Below are positions 11,337-22,638 of a stretch of DNA of 64,000 nt, piece by piece. Origin of the DNA: Tieghemiomyces parasiticus (Eukaryota; Kickxellomycota; Dimargaritomycetes; Dimargaritales; Dimargaritaceae). Every line of letters begins with the position of its first letter. Position 1 is the first letter of the stretch. The stretch is taken from NCBI GenBank assembly GCA_027575765.1, contig JANBPT010000076.1, positions 1 through 64,000 of the forward strand. The letters are read 5' to 3'. The notes under the pieces were generated by a model. That model ran no database searches, was not told the origin of the DNA, and saw only the letters and a program-made list of their open reading frames with translations. A program made the translations under genes and the position numbers.

Positions 11337-12854
11337 ATGTACCTCAATTTACAGGGGCTGTCCGCCCTCAAGTCACTCTCCGAGACTGTGATTACCTCGA
11401 CACAGTACCTCGCCTCCCACGTCCATTGGCCCACTGGTTGGACACGTCGGGCCATGCCTAAGTACGTACGGCGGCGGCCGGCCCCGCCGTCGCATCCGGC
11501 GGTTCGCTCCAGCAACGTAGCGTCCCGGGCCTCCGTTCTGGCCACCAGCCTAGGGACAGCCAGGTCTTCTTCCCCTCGCGACACCGAGTCCGTGGGAACC
11601 GGGGCCGAGGCCCACCACCACCTCCGTCCCAGCGGCCACCACGGGCCAGACCCCGCCCGCCACCCGCTACGGCCCGTGTACAAGGCGCCGCGCCAGCCCG
11701 TAGTGCTCTGCCACGGCCTGTTTGGCTTCGATACCCTGGGCCCAGCCTCCCTCCCGTACCTCCGCATCCACTATTGGCGAGGCATCACGGAGGCCATGAC
11801 GGACATTGGTGCCCAAGTGAACGTGGCCCGGGTGCCCAGTGCAGGTAGTATCGCCCAGCGGGCTGACCAGCTGGACACACAGCTGCGCGGGTGGCACACA
11901 GGTCAGCAGGTCAACCTCATTGGTCACTCCATGGGCGGCCTGGACGGACGGTACCTCATCAGCCACATTCGGCCCACCGAGTACCAGGTGAGTTCGCTGT
12001 CCACCGTGTGCACCCCGCACCGGGGCAGTCCTTTCATGGACTGGTGTCGCGACGTGTTTGGCGTTGGCACTATCGCCTCCCACCGCCGCACGGGGGCCTA
12101 CGACCCCGAAGAGGAGTGGTACCGCCAGTACCATCGCGACGAGCAGCCACTCAGTGGCGCCGACCAGTCGGCGGACGGCCCGCACGGCGGCAGTGCGCAG
12201 GATCGATTCGAGGCCCTGTTGTCCAGCAGCTACCTGCTGACCCACCCGGTAAAGGTCTGGCAGCTGATGTACCAGCGCATCGCGGCTCTACTGGACACGC
12301 CGGCCTACTCCAATCTGACGACCGAGTTTTGCAACCAATTCTTCAACCCGTCGACGCCTAACGACCCTGACACGGCCTACTACTCGTACGGGGCGTCCTA
12401 TAACCCACGAATCCACACGTGGTCGTCACTGCGACTAGCCTACGAGATCATCAAGAAGCGGGAGGGGCCTAACGACGGCCTGGTCAGCCTGCACAGTGCG
12501 CGGTGGGGGAAGTACCTCGGGACCGTTAGCGCGGATCACTACGACGTGACCAACCCGATGAAGCTGTCCGAACTCAAGTCGTGGATCAATTCGAGCTACA
12601 TCGTGTCCACCCTGTATTCCCAGATGGGGTCTATCCTCAAGTACTACTCCACCAAGTCGCCCACTCCGGCGTCCTCCGCCCAGGTGGCAGATATGGCCAA
12701 GTATCTCAAGCAGGAGACGGAACGGCCCTCGTTCGCCGCCCATACCGCAGACCTCGCCGCCGAGGCCGAACACCAGACCCGCAAGGCCCAGGAGTTTGAC
12801 GCTATCGATTTTTACCTGCGCATGTGTACCCACCTGCACGACGAAGGTCACTAA
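11337..12854 (+). CDS. TGL2: Tgl2-type triacylglycerol lipase (alpha/beta hydrolase)
   Basis: 505 residues, single exon. The alpha/beta-hydrolase core starts near residue 121 with VVLCHGLFGFD; His126-Gly127 match the oxyanion-hole HG. The nucleophile elbow is GHSMGG with Ser198. The likely acid is Asp380 in GPNDGLVS and the likely base is His401 in ADHYD. This layout (HG, GHSMGG, NDGLV, DHxD) matches fungal Tgl2 and related bacterial lipases, which hydrolyse short- and long-chain acylglycerols; yeast Tgl2 is mitochondrial. The 120-residue N-terminal part is Arg, Ser, His and Pro-rich and could be a mitochondrial targeting and linker region (inference). At 505 residues it is longer than yeast Tgl2 because of this N-terminus and a C-terminal tail. 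QCR10 lies convergently 400 bases downstream. Confidence 0.85.
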   Translation: MYLNLQGLSALKSLSETVITSTQYLASHVHWPTGWTRRAMPKYVRRRPAPPSHPAVRSSNVASRASVLATSLGTARSSSPRDTESVGTGAEAHHHLRPSGHHGPDPARHPLRPVYKAPRQPVVLCHGLFGFDTLGPASLPYLRIHYWRGITEAMTDIGAQVNVARVPSAGSIAQRADQLDTQLRGWHTGQQVNLIGHSMGGLDGRYLISHIRPTEYQVSSLSTVCTPHRGSPFMDWCRDVFGVGTIASHRRTGAYDPEEEWYRQYHRDEQPLSGADQSADGPHGGSAQDRFEALLSSSYLLTHPVKVWQLMYQRIAALLDTPAYSNLTTEFCNQFFNPSTPNDPDTAYYSYGASYNPRIHTWSSLRLAYEIIKKREGPNDGLVSLHSARWGKYLGTVSADHYDVTNPMKLSELKSWINSSYIVSTLYSQMGSILKYYSTKSPTPASSAQVADMAKYLKQETERPSFAAHTADLAAEAEHQTRKAQEFDAIDFYLRMCTHLHDEGH

Positions 12855-13253
12855 GGCGACCCGTGGTGCGTCGTGTTATACCCCTCCCTTCTTTTCCACC
12901 TCTCGACTCCACTATTTGTTTTTTAAATTGTACCAACACACCATACCCTTTCCCACCTATACCTTGTAATAACAACTGTCCATTCTTTTTATCCATTACA
13001 CTGCGGCCCCAGCGCACTTGTACCCGTTTGTAAATGTATCCACTGAAATGTTTCCCCTCCCTCCCTCCTCGCCTCTGTTGCCCAGATCTTTCCAATTCCA
13101 ACTAAATATCGTGTCTCCCCTTCTGTAACATTCAAAGTGTAGTTGAAATCGACATTTTATATGGTTAAGTCTAAAGGCGCCCTGAATAGTGGGGGACCTG
13201 TGCACTTGCATGTGTGTTTGTGTGTGTGTAGGAGGGGTTAGGGGCGACGCAGT
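12855..13253. other. convergent 3' intergenic space between TGL2 and QCR10
   Basis: Pyrimidine-rich then AT-rich, with a short GT-rich run near 13210-13230. No gene seen. Confidence 0.5.
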
Positions 13254-13918
13254 TTAGCTGCTCTCCTCGGTGGGGGTGACGTAGAGACGGCCGACCAGAG
13301 GGAGGTTAGCAAAGACGTCCTGGCGGATGAAAGGCACCTTTTCGAGGAAAAAGAGTCCGCCAACGATACCAGTGGCGCCCCAGAAAATCAGGGACGAGGC
13401 ACTGTACGGTGTGGTCAATTGAGTAGAGAAAATGGTGATGGTCGGCACACGCGAGAGGGTGAGAGTGAGGGAGAGAACGAAGCGTCAAGTCGCCAAAGGC
13501 ACAAAGAAGGCGCGTTAGTATATCATGGTAGGGCATCAAGAGTGAAAAGGTCGTTGGAGTGAAAGTATCGTGACCGGGTGGGCCCTTCTTCTCATAACAC
13601 GCTAAGGGCTAGTCACTCTGGTTACTCAAGTAAACCCCGGTACGGGAAAGAGTTGGGTGGGCGGGTAGGGGGAGGGGGGCAGAGCTACCAAAGGGCCACC
13701 CCACCGCTCCCCCCCCCCCACCTCCTATCGGCTCTACCCTCGATGCCTACCCAAAGAACTCAAATTTAAGTTACAATCAGTCAAGGGTCAGGTAAAGCGG
13801 ACTGAACGCAGATCCAGCGAACAAGACATGACTTTTCAACTCACCTGGCCTTCAGGGCGGCCTGCGAGAAATGACCCACATGGGGGGCGGCCTGCATAGC
13901 GACGCGGGGGGCGAACAT
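13254..13918 (-). CDS. QCR10: cytochrome b-c1 complex subunit 10 (Qcr10)
   Basis: Two exons: 13845-13918 and 13254-13401, giving 73 residues (yeast Qcr10 has 77). Exon 1 encodes a short basic/amphipathic N-terminus ending in ALKA. The donor is GTGAGT. The acceptor follows a TTTTCTCTAC tract and ends in TACAG, joining in phase 2 (AG|T = Ser). Exon 2 carries a single transmembrane helix (LIFWGATGIVGGLFFLEKVP) followed by FIRQDVFANLPLVGRL, which matches the end of fungal Qcr10. The protein is a small accessory subunit of respiratory complex III in the inner mitochondrial membrane. An alternative with exon 2 reading further upstream (frame open to 13448) would lack the mitochondrial-type N-terminus. 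Confidence 0.8.
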
Positions 13919-14796
13919 GGTATGGGGTGACGGGGTAGAGGTGGTGTAGTGGCGAGGAAGGTGCGGGGGGGGGACGAAGGGCGGTTCTGGGATACAAGCG
14001 AAACAGAGATGAAGCTGGAGGGCAAGAATTGAAACGTGGATGTAAACGCAAGTGAGGTTGTGAATCTCGAGATTCAAGTTGTCTGCGTATGCCATTGATC
14101 TCGAAGGCGTCACAGGCCCAGTCTAGCCAGCCAGCCAGCCAGCCGCCGCCGTTCCTCTCTCTCTGCTCGGGTTTCGCCCTGTGCTCCACCTCTCCTCTTC
14201 CCCCGTTGGGGGTACGGGTGGATGGATAGACTACAGCTAGGCTGGAAAATCATACCACGGTGGGAAATTATGCCTAGAGGCTGAAGGAGTAGAGGAGGGC
14301 AGAAATACTAGAAAAGCACAGACAGACCTCACAGACCCATACTATATTAATGTAGGGCGCCTTACACACACCACCGGTGTTCCCAAAACGCATTTGCATC
14401 CGTCAGTTATGAGCCGAGCTAGACGGAATTATTATAACTATTATTATTCGGCTCGTGAGTTTGACACTCGAGTCTAACGGGCGTTAGGAGTCGAGGTGTT
14501 AACTTAATCTCCGCCACCCACCTCTACTCTGTATATCAGAGGCCACGGCCAGCTCTGGGCATCAATTAATATTACGATGTTTAATGATCGAAACCACAGA
14601 TGCCAAGTTCGGAACCAAGTGGTAGAAGCGTAATACTAACAATAATCATACGCAAAAAGATACCTATAGAGGAAACCCTCAAGAGTATTCTCTAACCACC
14701 TCACTTATGATGATTGTTATAGCCTCAGCGTGTCCACCGATTGATCGACCGGACTCCTCCCCCCCCATCCCGCTTTGGAACTTGACCTCATCGTCC
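13919..14796. other. intergenic between QCR10 and NAA35
   Basis: Contains a tetranucleotide run of CCAG/CAGC near 14122-14145, a 7-bp stem (GAGCCGA at 14411-14417, TCGGCTC at 14448-14454) with an AT-rich loop, and a C-run near 14760. No gene seen. Confidence 0.45.
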
Positions 14797-17700
14797 TCAG
14801 GATTCTGGGGGTCGAAACACGACAAACGCTGGACTGTAGGTCAGGCTACTACATTTAACCAGCCGACGGCCGGCACGAAGGCTGACCGGGTCGTTCTCGA
14901 GACGGTCCTGTAGCCAACTCACCGTCTGGCGGTTAAGCACGGCGGTCCGTCGGACATCGGCCAGGTACCGTTGCAATGATGTGTCAATACAGAACCGGTA
15001 CCCGCGGAAGTCGGCCGGATTATAAGCCAGGTCGTCCAGTTGTCGCAGGCACTCGGAAAAGTGATCCTCGGCCCGTTCTAGCAGGGGCTCGGGGGGGCTA
15101 TCGGCAAAGTACTGGCCGACCTGGGTCCATTGGGTATGGTCCAGCAGGGTCGGAATACTCACTCCTAGAAACACTCGGAACCGTGTGTCGAAGTAAGCCT
15201 TGACGTCGCTGAGGCCAAAATCCCACCGGTCGTGCTGGCCAAGTCGGGCTAGGGCCGCAAGGACCTTGAAATGCAAGTGGCATGGGCAGTGAAGTGAGAC
15301 GGGATGGTGAGTTGGTTAGGTAGTGTGGTAAAAAAAACCAAAAACCGAAGGGCAAGGAGAGATTGAAGCTAGCGGTTTCTTCTCACAAGAATGGGTCACG
15401 AGAGAGGATGGAGGAAGGGAGGGAGGCACGACATGAGGAGGTTTTGCAAAAGAATTCAACTTACCATGACCAGACCACGACACAGCTCCTGCTCTACGCA
15501 GAGACGGCCCCGCATTGAGCGGAGGAGATGGGTGGTACGCTCAAAGGCCGCTCGGTCGATACCTAGTACAATGGACCGTGGCAAGAAGTGGATATAGAAG
15601 CGGGGGAGGAGGGTTAAGCACACCGCAAGTCGGTACAGAGGTCAGGGTAATCGATAAACTGAAACCATTGCCCTAGAACCCCATAAAGATCCTTCAACAT
15701 ATCCTCCAACGGCCAATCCAGCGGGTAATATCCAGAAAAAAATCAGGCGGACATATAAGCAATTCATAAATAACCTACCGTCGTAGTCAGAGGCCTCGGC
15801 GATCCGGGTGATGCTGTCACGGACGCTCTGGATATGGGAGATTCGGACACTCTGGAGGTAATCGGCGTACCAGTAAATGATGATGAGCTCGCCAGGTTTG
15901 TAAATATCGAGGGCCACGCCACTAAGCACGAACCGGATCATGACGGTCAATTTGACATCCATGGCCCACGCCGAAAAGTAGCCATATTCCTGCGGGAGGT
16001 GGCGGTCGGTAGCACGGGTGAGGGCGCGGTTAATCTCCGCGTTCTGACGTTCCAGTTCCAAGGTTTGAACGTAGATGGTGTCCCAGTCGGTCAGCAACCG
16101 GCGTTGGAGGCGGCGCTGGCGGGCCAGGTTCTGCGAGAACACCTTGAGGTAGGACAGGTAGGCCCCGGTGGTATGTTTGATGAACTGCGTGGCGAGAGTG
16201 TCGGGTCGCGTGACGGGCGCCGTACGGTCCAGGTTGGACGGGGTTGCGAGACAAGGTGCCGACTCGGCGTCGGGTGGAAGAAACTGGCGGGGCGGACAGC
16301 AAAACTCACGGACCCGATCGGCGATGAGCTGGTGGTGCGACCGGTGCTCAAACACGGTACCGTGGACGTCCAGCAGCGTCATGATGAGGGAGCGTACGAA
16401 CGGGGCGGGCGCGCGAGCGCCGTCGTGAAACAGTGCCAAAAAGGTAACCAGGGACATGCTCGAGTCAAAATTGCGGATCTGCAGGAGTCGCTGTAGTCCC
16501 GTCAACAGTTGGTCCATGGCTCCACCGGCTTCCGTCACAGTCAGCAGGCGGATAGCCCGTGGGGGGGTCTGCTCGATAAGTTTGAGCCCAGCGTTGGGGT
16601 CGAAGACCCCCTGCACAGGGCACCCCATGGCCTGGGCGGTCCGTTCGACCCGGTTATCCGACCGGCGGTGTGTGAAGTAAGTATCCACCAGACACTCGAC
16701 ATTGGCGCACGCCTCGGGCGTGTACGGGTGCAGCTGGAGGATGCGAAGCCAGAGTAGACGGATCTCGAGCCGGTTGAGAACCGCCAACAGGACGCGGCGG
16801 TCGGTTGGCTTCCTGGGCGGGGCCGCGGCAGCGGCCCCGGAAGGAGCACCGTTGGGAGCCGGGGCGGGCGTGGCTGTCAAGGCGGCGAGGCGGGCCTTGA
16901 CCCCCTCAATGGCGCCCACCAACAGACGTCGGCTCTGGCTGACGGTGAGGTGCTGCGGGAAAGGCTGGCCGTGGGTGGCGGTGGTAAAATCTTCGTCTTC
17001 ATAGAGGTGCCCCTTGCGCATTTCGGTCCAGACCAGATGGGCACCATGGAGCACCGCGAGGAGATAGGTGTAGAGGGTAAAGGTCCAAAACCGTTCGTCG
17101 CGATACCGATCGACTGCGCTTTCCGCGAGGTACACTAGGTGTGGGAGATAACGGCAGGTGTGCAGCGTTTGAATGTCCGAGTGGCCGGACTGCCAGGTCA
17201 TCTAGGCCCACGGCGGTTGGGGGGAAGGCAGCGTGGCAAGATCGGGTTTAGTTGGTATGGCCGACAAGCTCGAGGGCGAGCGTCGTCACGGGGGAGCGTG
17301 GGACTGCCAGCGGACGGGCGGGCAAGGGAGGAGCAGACAACCTGTCGCGGGGGGCAAGGGTAGTGATCCCCGTGGGCTTACAAGCACCTACCTCGCAAAC
17401 TGAAAACTGGTCCATGATCCAGAGAACCTCGGCCGGGGTGCGCGGAGCTTCGGGATCGAATTCTGGAGCCGGGTTCTGCTGCACCAAGTGCAGACCAGCG
17501 TCCATCTTGGGGTCCATAATTTCGAGGACGCTCATGCAGTCGACCAGTTCAAAATGAGGGGCCCGCAGCAGCTCCCCGGTTTTGAGCTCTAGTTGTTTTT
17601 TTTTAGGGAGAGGAGGGGGATAAGTAATTAAGGTGGGGAGTTTGTGACAGAAAGCGAAGGGGCCAACGGTTAGCGGCGCTGGAGAATTGAGCGATAGTGA

Positions 17701-18007
17701 TGTGTGGGCGACAGGGGGTGTGCTCGTGGCTGTCTCGTTTCCAGGACCCTTGAGACTCGGTGCTGCCTTTATCGGCCGTCTCCGCCTGGTTAGACTACAC
17801 AAGCCCCAGACGGTCCAGAACCTGGGAATCTACAACTTGGGCCACGGGATGCTTACCTTGCGCGGCTGAGGCGAGGAGGGGCAAGATATCGGTCCAGCCG
17901 TCGTCGTTACTTTCGTTGCTACCGCCTTTGGCTGAAGCATGGTCAGGCCGGTGGCCATTGCTCATGGCGGATTCCATGTTTTGCCGTACGGGCGGGTGGG
18001 CGGTCAT
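14797..18007 (-). CDS. NAA35: NatC N-terminal acetyltransferase auxiliary subunit (Naa35/Mak10)
   Basis: Five exons: 17857-18007, 17392-17588, 15779-17201, 15465-15562 and 14797-15264, about 778 residues (human NAA35 725, yeast Mak10 733). All junctions have GT...AG and keep frame. The family signature lies across exons 1-2: GWTDILPLL, then ELKTGELL and MSVLEIMDPKMDAGL. Exon 3 begins MTWQSGHSDIQTLHTC, matching the conserved Trp-x-x-Gly-His and Gln-T-x-x-T-C region. Naa35 is the large scaffold that anchors NatC to ribosomes and positions Naa30 for acetylating Met-hydrophobic N-termini. The exact start is uncertain: in-frame ATGs at 18007, 17987 and 17975 all precede the conserved part. An Ala/Pro-rich insert sits near 16800-16880. 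Confidence 0.9.
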
Positions 18008-19587
18008 AAGGAAGGTCGCTACGTTAGGGAGAGTATAGGCGAACTTAGCAAGAGCCAATGCATGTGCGGAACCACCGAGCCGAGTGCAATGAGCATAGAG
18101 GGGGATTGGTATATATGCCGTAGAAAGCTGGTGGTGGGCCGTGGGGGGCCGAAGGCAGGTAGGAAAGGAGGAGTTTGCGGGGGGGATCAGGCCGTACGAC
18201 CGATCGTTCGTAGATGCAACAGGAAGCAGGCCTAGAGTCAGGATGTGGCAGCTGGAGGAGAGAGGGGAGCATTCGGTGTAGGCCCAGAGGGTTGGCCGGG
18301 TTACTCCCGCACAAAAAGGAGAGAGAGAGCAGGCAGGTAGAGGGGACATAGGGTGTAGGGAGCCCTGTGTTTCTAGCCTGGGCGACGTGCTCTACCGAGG
18401 TAACACCCTCTCCCCGTGAGAACCGCTAGTGGGGAAGGCACGATAGTAAGGTGCGCAGAGAGGACATGGGCGAAACTGGCCAGGCCTTCGGGGCAATGAG
18501 CCGCGGAATGACGAGGGGTGGTGCCAGCTCCTGGGCGAGGCAGAGGAGGTGAGTGGATAACAGTCCGGCCTTGCCAGGCGGGCAGTCCGTTGTGCAGAGC
18601 GAGGATCCGACGTGGCCGGGGATACGAGGCTACGGCCAAATGGCCGAACGATAGGGGAGAAGCGTGATGGAATGCAGCCCCTCCAACGTCGTGCTAAACC
18701 ACGTACATGCGCCAACAGACTCCCACTGCCTGCTTTGATACACTTCAAGGCCAAGCCATGTTGGACGAGAACCGGCTATACGGACCAGCGCAGCCGCGGG
18801 GATACGGCGCCGGCACAGCCCGAAAACTACCCCACAGACTGGGCTGTACATCCCCCGGCCACGGTGACTCCGCAGGGGAAAGCGGCCCAGAGCGGGGTTG
18901 ACGGGGATGGCCAAGAGTTCGACCGATAGGGGGACGAAGAGTCAATGGCTTCCTATGGACGGATCCAGGCTACCGTCGCTCTACGGGGCACCGGATGCCC
19001 CCTTGGATGATATGTTGGCCATTATCGCTGACGGGAACCCCGGTCCCACTCTCCTCACATCGGTTGATATGAAAGATGGCCGTTTGGGTGCATGCTGCTT
19101 GCATATGCGATGCATGCAGAGGGGCATATTCATTGAACGCCATGTATTTATGGTTAAAAGCGGCGGGAACCCACAGACTGCCTAAAGACTCGGAAACAAG
19201 GAGGGGGGACTTCCTCCGACCCCCGCTCACCTCGCAATCTGAAGGACAGGCTGCATGACGTCGCCCCATGGAGCCGCAGCCGGGCCAAGGCGTCGCAACC
19301 TGCGCACTCAGTCTCCACAACAATACGGGAGGGTTGCCCGTCGATGTCTCCTCAGGTTTGCCAATGGGAAGGGAGAGGGGAGATCACTTCGGAATCTACT
19401 AATTATCCCCTGCCCGCTTCGGCGTTGGCGCCCCCCACGCTCTTACTTCGTAGTGCGCATTCACATTACATTGGACTCATTCTCGCACCTCTCCTGGTCA
19501 CCCACCTGAAGCTTTCGAACGGCCAGCCTATTTAGCCCCTCTCCTTTTTTTTTTTTTTGCCATTCCTATATCCTACATCCCCCCCCC
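18008..19587. other. intergenic, no gene seen
   Basis: GC-rich, open in several frames (for example 18392-18754 -, 18612-18929 +), without domains or splice support. The 5' side is the promoter region of NAA35; 19,500-19,587 is C-rich with a T-run just before the next gene. Confidence 0.4.
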
Positions 19588-20133
19588 ATGACCTCCCTCA
19601 CTACAGGGCCTCCGCCGGCCGCAGGAGGCCCCCAGGACGACTACGTGCCCCTCCTACCCAAATTCGGCTCGACCGGCCAGCCTGTCATGTCCACCACCAC
19701 CAACACCCCTTCCACCGGCCCGCCGACGCACCTAGGGCCTCGCGACAAGACGGCCGAGCATCCGCTTCATGGCTTACAACGCGACCTCATGGCCTGGTCC
19801 ACCGCGACGCTGGGTCCCCCTGACCATAGCACCGATCGAACCACCACGGGCAAACTCAATCCCCCCCGGTGGACCCCACCGACCCTGTACCAGATCCACC
19901 GTGCTCAAATCACCGTCAACTACCGCCAGCTCCGCGCCCACCCGCTCGGCCGTACATTGCAACCGGGTCGCGCATGGTCCCCCGCCCGCCAGCTGTGGGA
20001 ACGGTGTTGGCAGCACCTGCTCATGCCCTTCTGGCAGGGTTTCGCGTGGGGTCTCGCCCAGAATTGGCTGGCCTACGCTCGGGCCCTCCGCCCCTGGACC
20101 TGGTTCCGGCAGCGGTTCCCCAAGAAGAACTAA
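19588..20133 (+). CDS. unidentified 181-residue protein with C-terminal aromatic helix
   Basis: ATG at 19588 follows a C-rich leader. Residues 1-100 are Pro, Thr and Gly-rich and probably disordered; a DYVPLLPKF motif lies near 18-26. The C-terminal 60 residues are helical and rich in Trp, Arg and Leu, with a Gly-spaced hydrophobic segment (PFWQGFAWGLAQNWLAY) and a basic end (RQRFPKKN). This resembles a tail-located membrane or membrane-surface helix as seen in small mitochondrial outer-membrane proteins, but I cannot name a family. Codon use is GC-rich like neighbours. The gene is single-exon as read. Confidence 0.5.
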   Translation: MTSLTTGPPPAAGGPQDDYVPLLPKFGSTGQPVMSTTTNTPSTGPPTHLGPRDKTAEHPLHGLQRDLMAWSTATLGPPDHSTDRTTTGKLNPPRWTPPTLYQIHRAQITVNYRQLRAHPLGRTLQPGRAWSPARQLWERCWQHLLMPFWQGFAWGLAQNWLAYARALRPWTWFRQRFPKKN

Positions 20134-20450
20134 ATGCTGCCCAGTTGACCCACTAACTAATTGTAGTTAACCAGCCTTCCGCTGTTAAAGCGTCCTGGTT
20201 TCTGTATAATAGACGATTCAGCGCGACTGGTAGGTGGTCCCATTATTATCTTACGAAGCAGTCCGTGATAAATGTTGGATGGCTTTGCAACAGTTCATGT
20301 AACGCAGGACGCTGTTCAACGTTAGAATAGAAAAAATATCGATGCCTTAGTATCATGTTGTGTGATGAGGCACAATGACAAAGTAAAAGTATTAACAAAA
20401 GATAATGTAGTCGATTCATAAAAGTTGACAACCGATAAAAATTAAAGTTG
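20134..20450. other. AT-rich flank of the tRNA gene
   Basis: Noticeably more AT-rich than its surroundings, no gene seen. Includes AAAAA at 20437-20441 on the plus strand, i.e. a TTTTT run just 3' of the tRNA on its own strand. Confidence 0.5.
20437..20441 (-). terminator. RNA polymerase III terminator of the tRNA
   Basis: A T5 run on the minus strand about ten bases beyond the tRNA 3' end, the usual pol III stop signal. Confidence 0.6.
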
Positions 20451-20524
20451 TACCACCGGCGGGGATCGAACCCGCAATCCTCAGATTAGAAGTCTGATGC
20501 CTTATCCAGTTAGGCCACGGCGGC
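20451..20524 (-). tRNA. tRNA-Arg (anticodon TCT)
   Basis: 74 bases fold as a full cloverleaf. The acceptor stem GCCGCCG pairs with CGGTGGT (with G-T pairs). The D arm is GCCT...AGGC with loop AACTGGATA. The anticodon stem is TCAGA/TCTGA with loop CTTCTAA, giving anticodon TCT for AGA codons. The variable loop is GGATT; the T arm is GCGGG, TTCGATC, CCCGC; the discriminator base is A. There is no intron and CCA is not encoded, as expected in a eukaryote. Internal A-box (TGGCCTAACTGG) and B-box (GGTTCGATCCC) promoters are present. Confidence 0.95.
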
Positions 20525-21266
20525 TGCTGATAATTTTTTATGAATATTACAATTAAATAGCCAGAATAAAACTCTTGTTCTTGAATGGATGTAAACCTCT
20601 TGCCATTCCATCTTGTGTTTCGCCTTCAAGTTTTCGTTTAGGTTTGTTGTTGTTGTCGATTTTGAGCAGGTTAAATTAAATATTCTCCGCCCAATAGACT
20701 TGGATTGTATCATTTTACCGGCTTTGTCCTGAGGTATCCCTTTCACCTTGACACTTGCCAATCGTGACGATTGGCAATCCTATCGGACATCTTCTCCGGC
20801 CGTACTCATTAGCTTAAATCCATTAGTGTCCCTATGAAATCGTTCTCCGTGGCATATGGTTACCAGATGGCAGTATAGACGGTGGGGAGGGGGTTGCGCT
20901 AATGCCGTATCTTCCATGCTTTGCAGGAGCCGCGACCAAGTTTAGCGCTTTCCCGATATCGAATATCAGCCCACAGACTATACCAATTCCTGATGTATCC
21001 TATCGTAAACCACCATTGATTTCCAGGCATGTGGCGCACAATTGTGACTTGTTGTGGCATACCCCGGTAGAATAGTTCCCAACGCTTTACATATATGAGT
21101 GGCCTGTTTTATTTGCCGCCACGTAGAAATAGCAAGGTAAACAATGAAATGATGTAGAAGAAATAAAACGACACACACGTTTAGACTGATAGAGTCAAGC
21201 CGAGGCATGCACTACAACCTACACTCCATGCGGTACCGTGAAGAGAGAGGTAACGCAACATGCACT
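20525..21266. other. AT-rich intergenic DNA
   Basis: An AT-rich stretch upstream of the tRNA. A minus-strand frame of 83 codons (20510-20761) runs into the tRNA itself and is therefore not credible as a gene. No other feature seen. Confidence 0.45.
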
Positions 21267-22638
21267 TTACATGAAATCGTCAAAGTCATCGTAGTTCTCG
21301 TTAGCGTAGTCGGTCTTATCGAAGAGACCCGATTTGACCGGGGCGGTCTGCACCTGGGCAGCGGACTTCTTGGACTTTTTCTTGCCCTTAGCTGCGTCAC
21401 GGGCCGCTTTCTGCTTATCGTTGGCCATGCTGGACAGGGTGCTGGACACTTTGCGTACGTCCATGTCGTTCAGGGGCACACAGAGCTCGCGCACAAAGGC
21501 CTCAACGAACGTCGAGTAGTAGCGTTGGTTCTAAGGTTGCGATAACGGTGGGGAGAGGTGGTGTATTCGTTAGGGCCACGCAAAGCCAGAAGGTGTGGCT
21601 TCCGAGTACAAGGCTCGAAAGCCGGCATCCCAGCATCATAACTGTAAACCATAACTATATATATAGATATAGATATATCGGTCTCTCCTGTAGGTATTCA
21701 AGGAACCACCCTCGGGGGGACTTACCTTGTATGAAGTGACACGCTCGACTAGCAGTTTACGGAATTTGTCAAAGTCATCCATAGTGCGCGGGTTGATGGA
21801 GGCCAGATCGTCGCGGAACTGCTGGTCCTTGATGGTCATACCGGCGAACAGGTCAGAAGCGTTCTCGGTGTCGTTGGTAAGCTCCCGGTTCCGGGCCTCC
21901 TGGCGGCGGGCCACGATATCATCTTCGGCTTCTTCCTCTACCTCCGGAAGTCCCTTCGCCCGGCGCTCGGCCCGCTCCTGTTCCTCCTTTTCGCGCTGGG
22001 CGATCTTCTCGGCAATTTTCTGGGCTACGGACTTGCGCTTCCGCGTGGGGGCGGCCGGAGCCCCACTACTGGCAGGCTCCTTGGGAGCCTCATCTTCGCT
22101 GTCGTTCGAGTCATCCCAAGACTCCTGGATGAGGGTGGGAGGAAGAGGGTGGCATAGGATTGGTTAGCGGGTAGGCAGCTAGGAGGCATGTCAGTAAGCG
22201 AACATGATGGAATAGCAAAGCCGCCGTTGGAAGGTGCAGTTCGAGGCTCGGACAGGACTCGTCCGCACGAGGGAACCGGTGAGGGATGGGGGGGGGCTCA
22301 GTAAAGTCAAGTGTGGCTGTACCTTGATATTAGTCTCGTCTAGGTCCTCATCCTCCCACTGGCTTTTTTTGGGGGCCACGATGGGGGCAATCTCGTCAAA
22401 TTCTTCCTTCTCTGTAGGGTTAACCGAGTTGAGGGCGAAATAAAGAAGAGTGTGGGTGACGCGAGGACATTGAGTATTAGCCCGAAGGTTCAAAAGAGCA
22501 GGTACAGGCAGTACTAGTCAAACCCGGAAGCGATACGTGGCTATAGACCATAGTCTCCCGTATCGGAAGACTCGGAGAGGACGGCGCAGCGATCTGGCGA
22601 TGACTTGTAAGAGAGCGCGACTTACCCCAGTCGGACAT
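21267..22638 (-). CDS. HCR1: translation initiation factor eIF3 subunit J (Hcr1)
   Basis: Four exons: 22626-22638, 22323-22411, 21726-22124 and 21267-21530, total 254 residues (usual eIF3j 250-265). Exon 1 is only 13 bases and encodes MSDW plus one base, the typical acidic-Trp N-terminus of eIF3j. Exon 2 adds an acidic EKEEFDEIAP segment. Exon 3 holds the ESWDD motif, a Lys/Glu-rich coiled-coil region and the conserved LVERV-type helix. Exon 4 includes FVRELCVPLNDMDVRKVSS and a Lys-rich stretch, and ends in NYDDFDDFM, the hallmark C-terminus. eIF3j binds the 40S subunit near the A site and helps eIF3 recruitment and subunit recycling. All introns are GT...AG and about 195-214 bases; the third contains a TATAGA microsatellite (about 21653-21678). 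Confidence 0.93.

Noticed and set aside
11291..12245. Long minus-strand frames inside TGL2
   Set aside because: Shadows of the lipase gene caused by GC-rich codon use.
20510..20761. 83-codon minus-strand frame next to the tRNA
   Set aside because: Its last codons are the tRNA gene itself.
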